64,000 bases of DNA, from contig DASYXT010000118.1 of the NCBI GenBank assembly GCA_035934555.1, positions 124,001 through 188,000 of the forward strand, given 5' to 3'. This DNA comes from DASYXT01 sp035934555. GTDB taxonomy: Bacteria > Verrucomicrobiota > Verrucomicrobiia > Limisphaerales > UBA8199. The position numbers were made by a program, and so were the translations under genes. The notes beneath the pieces were generated by a model, which ran no database searches, was not told the DNA's origin, and worked only from the letters and a program-made list of their open reading frames with translations. Below, piece after piece: positions 17,822 through 26,900 of this stretch; position 1 is the first letter of the stretch; every line of letters begins with the position of its first letter.

Positions 17822-18607
17822 TTAACTTGGCAAGGCGCGGGTGGCGCCCGTGGAGATGCCACCATCAACCAACAGGGTTTGGCCGGTGATATAGGCGCTG
17901 GCGTCGGAGGCGAGGAACACCACGGCGCCTTCGAGATCGGGCGGCTGGCCGGGGCGTCTCAGCGGGATCCGGTCACAGAGGTACGCGAGCCATTCCTGGT
18001 CTTCATACATGACGGCGTTCTGAGCGGTTTTGAACCAACCGGGTGCGAGGCAATTAACGGTGATGCCGTGGGGGCCCCAATCGTCCGCCAAACTCATGGT
18101 GAGCTGCTTAACGCCACCGCGGCTGGCGCCATAAGGGCCAAGACCGGCGTAGCCGGCGACGCAGGTGACCGAGCCGATGTTGATGATGCGGCCGTACTTT
18201 TGGGGGAGCATATGGCGCGCGACCGCCTGCGCGACAAAGAATGTGCCACGCAGGTTCGTTTCCAAAACCAGGTTCCAATCGTCCCACGTGATATCCAAAG
18301 CCGGTTTGCGCACGTTGCACCCGGCGTTGTTCACCAAAATATCGATACGCCCATAGCGCGCGGTCGCGCTGGCGACCATGCTCTGGATGCTGTCGTATTC
18401 ACGCACATCCAAGCCGAGGGCAAGAGCATTGCGGCCCAGTAATTCCAGCTCCCTGCGGAACGGTTCGAGTTTCTGCGGGTCGCGGCTGGTGAGGATGAGG
18501 TCGGCGCCGGCTTGGGCCAGGGCGCGGGCGAAGGTTTGGCCCAGGCCGCGGCTGGTGCCGGTGACGAGCGCCACTTTGCCGGAAAGGTTGAAGGCCGCAT
18601 TGGTCAT
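17822..18607 (-). CDS. Short-chain dehydrogenase/reductase with YxxxR active site
   Basis: A 261-residue SDR, taking Met24 of the longer frame (18607) as the start because it sits eight residues before the fold begins (LSGKVALVTGTSRGLG). Classical SDR features are the TGxxxGxG cofactor motif, DILVNNAG, the catalytic Ser in INIGSVT and the PGWFKT loop. The expected YxxxK is YGASR (DNA reads CGC, Arg, where Lys is normal). Sequence style resembles gluconate 5-dehydrogenase and 3-oxoacyl reductase-like SDRs. The substrate is unknown. A short shared intergenic region separates it from the divergent pyrophosphatase gene at 18700. Confidence 0.85.
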   Translation of the reverse strand: MTNAAFNLSGKVALVTGTSRGLGQTFARALAQAGADLILTSRDPQKLEPFRRELELLGRNALALGLDVREYDSIQSMVASATARYGRIDILVNNAGCNVRKPALDITWDDWNLVLETNLRGTFFVAQAVARHMLPQKYGRIINIGSVTCVAGYAGLGPYGASRGGVKQLTMSLADDWGPHGITVNCLAPGWFKTAQNAVMYEDQEWLAYLCDRIPLRRPGQPPDLEGAVVFLASDASAYITGQTLLVDGGISTGATRALPS

Positions 18608-18699
18608 GCGGCCATTGAAGAAGATTGATGGGAGCTTGCAAACTGAAATCGACAGAGGCTTTTGCGTGTTTGGCACTTTGCGGTTAGTTTGTGCGACGC

Positions 18700-19218
18700 A
18701 TGAATTGGTTAACGTTGCCTATGGGGCCCGAAGCGCCGGAGGTGGTCCATGCCATCATTGAGGTTCCGGGTGGGCAGGCTAACAAGTACGAATTTGATAA
18801 GGCGCTGCACGTGTTCCGCCTGGATCGCCCGCTTTACGCTTCGGTTCATTACCCGGGGGATTACGGGTTCATCCCGAGCACAGTGGCCTGCGACGGTGAT
18901 GCGCTGGACATCCTGGTGTTGTTGCCGCAGCCGACTTTCTCCGGGTGCTTGATTGTCGCCCGGCCGATCGGCGCGTTGAAGATGCTCGATGAGAAGGTGC
19001 TTGATGAGAAGGTGCTCGCGGTGGCGGTCAGCAGCCCCACCCATGTCGCGATCCACCACTACACCGATCTGGCCCCTCACGCCCTCAGGGAGATCGAACA
19101 CTTTTTCTCCGTTTACAAGGAGCTCGAGGGGAAGCGGACGGAAATTTGCGGGTGGCTGGATGCGCGCCAAACGCACGAGCTCATCCGCGAATGTCATGAG
19201 CGGTTTCGCTCACATTAA
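18700..19218 (+). CDS. ppa: Inorganic pyrophosphatase (family I)
   Basis: Soluble family I enzyme of about 172 residues that hydrolyses pyrophosphate. The substrate-binding EFDKAL and YPGDYGFIP segments and the metal-binding DGDALDILVL motif (DxDxxD) are intact. The second acidic pair is in MLDEKVLDEKVLAV, where the two Asp are spaced by five as in E. coli Asp97/Asp102. The DNA for this loop is a near-exact 15 bp tandem repeat (LDEKV twice, about 18986-19017). The frame can start at GTG 18691 or ATG 18700; ATG is preferred. It is divergent from the SDR gene. Confidence 0.93.
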   Translation: MNWLTLPMGPEAPEVVHAIIEVPGGQANKYEFDKALHVFRLDRPLYASVHYPGDYGFIPSTVACDGDALDILVLLPQPTFSGCLIVARPIGALKMLDEKVLDEKVLAVAVSSPTHVAIHHYTDLAPHALREIEHFFSVYKELEGKRTEICGWLDARQTHELIRECHERFRSH

Positions 19219-19320
19219 ACAAGCCCGGTCTGCCGGTTTGGGCGCGGGCCCGGCTTGATCGTGGTTTGTCCTCAATTCTCACGACATGCCACATAGGGTA
19301 ATGGAGTGGCAGAATTAGCT

Positions 19321-19680
19321 ATGAGCCGCTTTGCCATAAGCGCTGCGCTGGGACTATTGATTCTGGCGGGGTGCGGCAAACCTTCGCAGGGCGCCAGCCC
19401 GCTGGGTCAGGCTGCGGATTCCGTGGGAGCCCCGCCTTCCCCGCGGGGGTTGGGCGCGGTGCCGGAGCCCGCCGGGACCGTGACGATCACTAATGCCGAG
19501 AATCAGGCTGCGACGCTTCAAGACCTGTCGGGCGCTTTGCGAGAATACGTTATCCGGACCCGCAGCGTGCCGAAGAATTTCGACGAGTTTGCGTCCAAGA
19601 CACAGTTGCAGGCACCCTTGCCGCCGGCGGGCAAGAAGTACGCGATAAGAGACCAGGCGGTGGTATTGGTGAACAAATGA
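19321..19680 (+). CDS. Small predicted lipoprotein upstream of a pseudopilin
   Basis: About 119 residues from the ATG at 19321 (an in-frame GTG-type start at 19306 adds five residues). The N-terminus MSRFAISAALGLLILAGC is a lipoprotein signal peptide with lipobox LAGC, so the mature protein is probably membrane-anchored. The rest is a Pro/Gly-rich linker and a short domain ending KYAIRDQAVVLVNK. The conserved-looking segment LQDLSGALREYVIRTRSVPKNFDEF is of a type that in this phylum often travels beside pseudopilin genes (from general knowledge). The stop overlaps the next frame's ATG (ATGA, 19677-19680), which suggests translational coupling. Confidence 0.7.
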   Translation: MSRFAISAALGLLILAGCGKPSQGASPLGQAADSVGAPPSPRGLGAVPEPAGTVTITNAENQAATLQDLSGALREYVIRTRSVPKNFDEFASKTQLQAPLPPAGKKYAIRDQAVVLVNK

Positions 19681-19754
19681 GCAGGCAGGCGCACAGTCCG
19701 GCCGTGGTTCGCCCAAGGTGGCAAGGACAAGGAGTGCAAAGTATGCTGACGAGT

Positions 19755-20684
19755 ATGAAAACCAGGGTGTCGCTGCGGACTAAAGTCCGCGCTGCGGTCG
19801 GCCCTGCGCCGGCTGCCGGGTTCACGTTGATTGAATTGCTGGTGGTGATAGCGATCATTGCGATTTTGGCGGCGATGTTGCTGCCGGCCCTGAGCGTGGC
19901 GCGGAACAAGGCGTGGCGCATCCAATGCACCTCCCAGTTGCGCCAACTCGGCGTCGGTTTCAATCTGTTCGGCACCGACCACGAAGACCGATTTCCTCCG
20001 GCCGGCTACGGAGTGGATAATACCCATCAATTGGCGTGGGACAGTTGGATTCATCGGTATATCGGCGGCACCGCACCCGACAGTGCGCTGATGACGGGAC
20101 TGACCCCGACGGCTTACTGCCCCAAAATCGAGAAGTGCCCGGCCGACCGGCTGCCGACGCTGGAGAACGATCCACAGTGGGGCTGGGTGAAGTACGGCAT
20201 GCGCCGCACCTACTCCATGAATTGCGTCGGGACTAGCTGGGGCACTGATTACCAGGTGGACACGCAGCGTCAGCACTACCCGTTGCCCAACCTGAACCAG
20301 GCCGGCCGCCATGGCGTGGGCATTTATTGGTCAGACAGTGGTATTGCCGGCCAGGCGGATTGGAACGCGATCGGCTACAAGGCTGCCGTCGTTCCCGACC
20401 CCTCGGGGACCATTTTTATGGTTGAAGAGCCGAACATTCAGAACGTGGTCGGCAACATTTGGCCATGCGTCTGTCTCGGGCCAAGAGGGGCTGGCGACCT
20501 TTATCAAACCGATCCATCGCCGGATGCCAAGAACTTTGGGAACGACGAATACGGCATCCACAGCCATCGCTTTAATTACCTGTTTCATGACAATCACGTC
20601 CAGGCACTGCGGATCGAGCAGACGATCGGCACTGGAATCATTTCCGCACCCAGGGGCATGTGGACCGTCGTGCCCGGCGATTAA
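19755..20684 (+). CDS. Pseudopilin-type protein (prepilin N-terminal cleavage/methylation domain)
   Basis: The hallmark is a G|FTLIELLVVIAIIAILAA segment, which is the type II secretion/type IV pilin leader-peptidase site with the +5 Glu and a hydrophobic helix. The rest has the DUF1559-like verrucomicrobial pattern (CTSQLRQLGVGFNLF ... EKCPADR ... HSHRFNYLFHDNHVQAL). The frame is open from 19677 (overlapping the lipoprotein stop) with Met at 19677, 19743 and 19755; I favour 19755, giving a leader of about 24 residues, but coupling at 19677 is equally possible. A palindromic repeat (19775-19790) encodes the LRTKVRA part of the leader. The role in the secretion machinery is not known; hundreds of such paralogues occur per genome in this phylum. 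Confidence 0.85.
   Translation: MKTRVSLRTKVRAAVGPAPAAGFTLIELLVVIAIIAILAAMLLPALSVARNKAWRIQCTSQLRQLGVGFNLFGTDHEDRFPPAGYGVDNTHQLAWDSWIHRYIGGTAPDSALMTGLTPTAYCPKIEKCPADRLPTLENDPQWGWVKYGMRRTYSMNCVGTSWGTDYQVDTQRQHYPLPNLNQAGRHGVGIYWSDSGIAGQADWNAIGYKAAVVPDPSGTIFMVEEPNIQNVVGNIWPCVCLGPRGAGDLYQTDPSPDAKNFGNDEYGIHSHRFNYLFHDNHVQALRIEQTIGTGIISAPRGMWTVVPGD
19771..19797. repeat. Palindromic REP-like repeat inside a pseudopilin leader
   Basis: The core 19775-19790 is a perfect palindrome with arms GCGGACT and AGTCCGC around AA. The same core, with one mismatch in one copy, is found as an inverted pair at 58852-58867 and 58933-58948. Here it lies within the reading frame of the pseudopilin precursor. Confidence 0.75.
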
Positions 20685-20922
20685 AATCTACGCTTTAGCG
20701 GCGCACGGATTGGAGTCAACGGTAGTCCGCAGCCATGCCCGGATTGGACCTCTGGGAGAAACCGCTCAGGCACGCTCATAAGAGTTAATAGAGGTAGCAT
20801 GCCCCCGTGCAAGCCGCGTTGGCTCCGGCTTGCTTTTGGTGACCAAATCTCACCGTACTGTAATCTCAACATTCAGTCCCTCCATGAGCGCGGGCGGAGT
20901 ACCCGCGCTCCCAGGTCCGGTT
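20685..20922. other. Intergenic region between convergent genes
   Basis: No gene is supported in this 238 bp. It holds a strong hairpin at 20886-20910 (listed separately) and a stretch with GTAGTCCGCAGCC that may be a degenerate half of the REP-like repeat. Confidence 0.45.
20886..20910. repeat. Hairpin downstream of the GH9 gene
   Basis: Perfect 9 bp arms GAGCGCGGG and CCCGCGCTC flank a 7 bp loop. It lies 13 bp beyond the stop of the minus-strand GH9 gene and 200 bp beyond the plus-strand pseudopilin. No T-run follows, so it may be a dispersed repeat of the 'GAGCGCGGGTACCCGCGCTC' kind rather than an intrinsic terminator; either role is possible. Confidence 0.5.
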
Positions 20923-23900
20923 TTAGTTTACCTGGATGACCTCGTAATAGCGATGGGCAGCGCCGGCGCTCGTGTCGGTCCAGGTTGTGGTGGTAGTTGT
21001 GGGCGTGAAATCGCCCAAGGTCGTCCAGGCGGTATTCGTCAGTGAGTTCTTGCAGCGCACCTCATATAAATGGCCGGGGGTATCGGACCATGTAAGCGTG
21101 GGCCCGGCGGTTGTCACATGGAGTGTGAAGGCGACCGGTGTCGGGTCGAAGCCGGTGGCCTGGCTGAGCCGGCCCGCGGCGTCCCAGGTGGCGCGTCCAC
21201 CATACAGGGTGAACGCCATTCCGTTGAGAGTGCTGCCTTCGAGGTTGACGCTCGAAGCGGGCACGCGCAATTGGACCCACTGGCCGGCAGCCGGCAGAGC
21301 ACCGATGTACTGGCGCGACGGTGTCCCATCCAGGCCGTATCCGAGGCTGTTGCCGCCCCAATAGGCGCGGTGCTCCCACGAGCCATCGTTCCATTGGAGC
21401 ATCACCTCGCTCGGCATATTTGCCGGGTCCAGATAGATATAGGCGTATAAGACATCGCCGGTGCTAATTGTCAGCGTGGAGGCGGCGCCGCTAAAGAATA
21501 CCTGGTGCTCGCCCGCGGCGATGGCTGACTGCTGGGCCAGTGAACCAGAGTAGGGGGTCGGATTACTGCTGATCCAATTCCAGGAGTCGCCGTTGTCAGC
21601 GCCGGCGGTCGCACCGGCGGGAACGGAATCATCTACCCAGACGATGTTTTGGGCATTGGCATTGAAGCTGCCTTTGGCGAAGACGCGCCGGCCATCGGGG
21701 AATTGCGCCTCAGCTTCGACCCATTGTGCGCCGTTGTTCTTCGGGGCGAAGGTGAAGGTTTGGCCAAACGCCGGTTCCTGGTCACGGGCTTCCCAGGTGA
21801 TGCGTGCGCCGGTCAGATCCAAGCCCGGCGCGGTCATGGTGACGTTGAGGTTGGAGCCAACCTGGGCGACGGTGGTGGGCAGGTTGAGCGTGGCGTTGGC
21901 CGGCGCCTGCCAGGCCTGGCTGGCGTAGGGCCCCTGGGCGGCGAGAAACGCCAGTGTGCCGAGGCTGCGGGCCTGGTTGAGCACCACCATTTCGGTCGTG
22001 ACGTTCCAGCTATCCCCCCAGCGATCGTAGAACGGATACGGGGCGACAGTCGCCGAGTCTGAGGGGAAGCAAAGTTCTTCCAACTCGGGGCCATAGTTCC
22101 AGAGGTACTCGAAACTGCCCTGGATGTTGCCCACCGGGATGCCGGACGGCGGCAACACACGGGTATCATTCAATGCCCAATCGCTCACGATGTCCCGGGT
22201 GCGTTTCCAGCCCAGGCCGGTCACGTAGGAGACGTTGACTGGATTGCAGCCGCCTTCGTAGTTCATGTTGGCGATGATGGCATCCAAATAGGCTGGGCTG
22301 GGATTAAGCTGATAGGCGACGGTCAGATCAAAGGCCTGATCGGCCGAGAAGTACCAACCGGCGCTCTGCACGCCTTTGGACTCGGTCGAGAAGCTCGAGC
22401 CATAGGCGTTGTCCTGGGAGGAGGTCAGCATGTCATTGGCGGCGGCGGCGATTTCGGCCTGGCACTTGGCCAGGAATGTCGGGTCGAGCTGCGCAGCGGT
22501 CGCCCGGCCGCTTTGCACGGCGAAGGCGTAGCTGCGGATCGCATGGCCGTAACACTCGGACATGTGCCACCAACCCCAACGCCAGGTGGCCGGGTTGGAC
22601 GGATCGAACCAGGACAAGAGCAGTTGGTGGATGGATTGGTCGCCGGTCGCCAGATACATCTGGCAGGCGGCCCAAGCCAACTCGTCCTGATCAGCGAAGT
22701 TGTCGCCGTAATGGGTGATCTTCTGATACGCACCGGTCTTGCCGTGCTGATTGATGGCATTCATGAGGAATTGCCAGCCCAACTGCGCCTTCTGCATGTA
22801 GAGGGCTGCGGCAGCAGGGTAAGTCCGCTTGAATAGCGGCGAGGAGGCGCACTGCGCCAGCGCCGCTACCGAAGCCGCGGTGACCGAGGTCGTTTTGGGC
22901 CAGACCACCTGCGGATCGCCGTGGTCGGGCGTGACGTTGCCTTCGTACTCGCGGTTTTGCGGATAGACCAGGAAGTAGAAACCACCATCGCTATCCTGCA
23001 TCTTGGCGAGGAAGTCAGCCTCCCATTTGGCCTCCTGCATCACGTCGCTGATGCCGTCGCCGCTCTCGGGAATGCCGAGATTGTCCAGACCGGCGACCCC
23101 GGGCAGCGAATCCACCGCGAACATGAGGTAATGAATCAGGCTGGCGCTGTTGATGGTGTATTTGCTGTAGTCGCCGGCGTCATGGTGCCCACCCGAGACG
23201 TCGATGGGTCCCTGGTTGACAAACGGGAACAGTTGCGCCAAGGGGCTATCGAGAGCCGGGGCGCTTTGCGGCGGATTCTCGGTGTTAATCGTGTGCGCGT
23301 AATTCGAGACGGTCGTCCAGGTGAATGGATAAGCCGCTTCCGTGGTGGGCACACTGGCTGGCGCCGTGTGGCACGGGTCATGGGTGAACCGGGTGTAGGG
23401 CATGGCGATGTTAGTGCCGCAACGCTGGTGGTAGAGCCCCAGGGCGTGGGCCCGCGCGAAGTCCATGGCTATGCCGCTGTGGATCAAGAACGGCAGCGAG
23501 CCGCCCATGCCCGGGACTACCAGTCGATATTGGCCCGGTGTGTTGAAGGAGCTGAAGTCGGCCTGATAGACCTGCTGATAAGGCAGCGGCGTGTAGGTAT
23601 AACCAACGTCGGCGCGCTGCGTGAGCGTGCCCTGGAAGACCTGGTTGCCCGTGACCGCATCGACCAGTTTAAACCCGGCGCTCGCCGGAATGCTCATTTC
23701 GCCCAGGTTGCCTTCATAATAGCCCACCATCGCCTTCTTGGGATAATTGGGCATATAGCCTTCCTCGTTGACGTGGATGGCCGGGCTGTAACGCAGCGGG
23801 TCCACGGTGGCGACAAAATGCGTGCTCGACGACCAGAGCGAACCATCCGGGTTAGTCACCTGGACGGTTTGGTTGTCGGAGACCGGCGCGCTGAGTTGCA

Positions 23901-26900
23901 GGTAGAGCGAGTTGGCGATGCGCAAATCGTAGTTCGCCATAGGCGCAGATAATGGCCGCCGTTTAAACCCGACCTGCGTCACGTTCACCGCCTGCCCATT
24001 CACAGTGACCTGGAATGCGCTGGTCGGCGGCGGGTTAAATTGGCCGCCGCTGACGAAGTTCCATTGCGCGACCTGGGCGGGGTCGCCAGCCTTGGTGTTG
24101 ATCAGGTTAAGCTCCAGAAGCGTTGGACTGAGCACGTGCAGCGAGCTGTCGCCTACCTGCGGCAACTGCGGGGTGATATAGTCGATGGCCGTAGCCCCCG
24201 GCAGCGAGTTGGTCGCGGTCACGACGACATTTGTGGGAGGTGTGTTGGTGTTGCCCGGCGGTGGAGGATTGGTGATCGGGTTGGTGATGCTCAACGAGCT
24301 GGTGGTTTTACCGGCGTAATCCCAGGTAGCGCGGCCGTCGAATTGGCTAAAGGCCATGCCGTTGAGCGTGCTGCCTTCCAGAGCGACCTGGCTGGCAGGC
24401 ACCTGAAGCAATGCCCATTGCCCGGCGGTCGGCAGCGGCCCCATATAGGCGCGGCTGGTTGTCCCGGAGGTGCCGTAACCAATGTCGTCCGCACCCCAGA
24501 ATGCGCGGTGCTGCCAGGACCCGTCGTTCCACTGCAGCATGATCTCGCTGGGCACATTAGCGGGGTCCAGATAAACCGCCGCAAAGAGCACGTCGCCGGT
24601 GTTGACGGTCAACGTCTGCGTCGCCGCGGTGAAATAATGCTGGTGCAGGCCCGTAGCGATCGTGGATTGATTGTCCAGCGTTCCCGAGAATGGGGTTGGG
24701 TTACTGCTCACCCAATTCCACGCGTCACCGCCATCGGTGCCGGGCACCGCGCCGGTGGGTAAGGCCTCGTCCACCCAGGTGACGCCATTGGTGAACGAGC
24801 GCGGAGGAGTGTTGGTATTGGTACCGCCGCCGCCGCCGCCCGGCGGAGGCACAATAGCGGATGAGCTTTTACCGGCATAATCCCAGGTGGCGCGCCCGTT
24901 GTTTTGGCTGAAGGCCATACCATTAACGGCGCTGCCTTGTAACCCGACCTGACTGGCCTGGACCTGCAGGAGAGACCATTGTCCCACCGGCGGCAGTGTG
25001 CCCATGTAAAGGCGGCTACTGGTGCCGTCGATGCCATACGCAATATTGTTGGCTCCCCAATAAGCCCGGTGTTCCCACGTGCCGTCGTTCCATTGCAGCA
25101 TAATCTCGTTGGGTGGGTTGGCCGGATCCAGATACACGGAAGCAAACAGGACATCCCCGGTGCTGACGTTGAGTGCCGGCGTCGCGCCGGTGAAATAGTG
25201 CTGGTGCAAGCCGGCTGACAATGTGGATTGATTGGCGACCTGGCCCGAGTATGGGGTCGGATTGCTGCTGACCCAATTCCAGGCGTCACCGCCGTCGGTG
25301 CCGGGCGTGGCGCCCGGAGGCAGACTATCATCGACCCAGTCCACAGCGTTGGTGAGGGTCGTGGGCGGGGTATTAGTATTGGTTCCGCCGCCGCCGCCAC
25401 CACCTGGCGGGGGGGTGGTGATGGTTGACGAGCTTTTACCGGCATCATCCCAGGTGGCGCGGCCATTGAATTGGCTGAAAGCCATGCCACTGAGCGTGCT
25501 GCCTTCCAGGCCAACCTGGCTGGCGGGCACCTGTAAGAGCACCCATTGTCCGGCTGTTGGCAATGACCCCATATTCACGAGTGAGCTGGTGCCTGCGGTG
25601 CCGTAGGCGATATTGTTCGCGCCCCAGTAGGCCCGGTGGTCCCACGTGCCGTTATTCCATTGCAACATGATTTCGTTGGGCATATTCGCCGGGTCTAAAT
25701 AGACATAAGCGACGAGCACGTCCCCGGTGTTGACCGTGAGCGTTTGCGTCGCACCGCTGAAATAGTGCTGGTGCAGTCCAGTTCCGATCGTGGATTGGTT
25801 GGCAACGGTGCCGGAGTAAGGAGTGGGGTTGCTGCTAACCCAGTTCCAGGCGTCGCCGAAGTCGGCGCCGGGCACCGCGCCGGCCGGCAGGCTGTCATCG
25901 ACCCAACTGACCACATTAGTCAACGTAGTTGGGGGTGTATTGGTGTTAGTACCGCCGCCGCCGCCTCCTCCGCCCGGCGGCGTAACGATTGTTGAGGAAC
26001 TCTTGCCCGCGTAGTCCCACGTCGCGCGGCCATCGAACTGGCTGAAAGCCATGCCGCTGACGGTGCTGCCTTCCAAACCGACCTGGCTGGCGGGCACTTC
26101 CAAGAGCACCCATTGGCCGGCAGTCGGCAGCGCCCCCATGTTCTCCAGCGTGGTAGTGCCGGGGGTGCCGTAGGGAATGCTATTAGCACCCCAATACGCG
26201 CGGTGGTTCCACGAGCCGTCATTCCACTGCAGCATGACTTCGCTGGGCGGATTAGCCGGATCCAAATAGACATAGGCGAACAGGACATCGCCCGTGTTAA
26301 CCGTCATGGTCTGTGAAGCACCGCTGAAATAATGCTGGTGCAAGCCCGCCGCGACGGTGGACTGGTTGGCTACCGTGCCCGAATAGGGTGCCGGATTGCT
26401 GCTGACCCAGTTCCAGGCGTCGCCGCCATCGGTGCCGGGCACCGCGCCGGCCGGCAAGGTATCATCCACCCAGACGACCGTATTGGAGCTCGTGCCGCCG
26501 CCGCCGCCACCCGGAGGATTGGTTGTGCCGCCGATGTAGCCAGTAGAGCCCACCGGCGTCAGGAAAGTGCCGATGCTTGGGTTGTAGTAGGTGCCGCTGG
26601 CGGAGGTTTCGAGTTTAACGGCGCGGACCATGTAATTGGCGGCGCCGGAAGCGCTGGCATCGGTGTAACTGGTGCCGGTTACTGGTGAAGTAGTGAGCCG
26701 GGTGAACCCATTGGTGCCGGCGGCGCGATAGACATGATAGCCCAGGACGCTGTCGCTGGAGGCAGCCCAGTTGAGGGTAATTTGGCTGCCGTTGGTGGTG
26801 GCGGTGATCGTGCCAGGCGGGGCCACTACGTGCATGCGCAGCGTGGGATCCCCCATCAACCCGATGTGAATTTCGCCCGCGGCGCTGTTGATTTGATTCT

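Noticed and set aside
22921..23952. 343-codon plus-strand frame
   Set aside because: Antisense to the GH9 catalytic region; no domain resemblance.
24240..26530. CRISPR-like array
   Set aside because: The periodic repeats are coding modules of about 565 bp in one frame, not short direct repeats with unique spacers.
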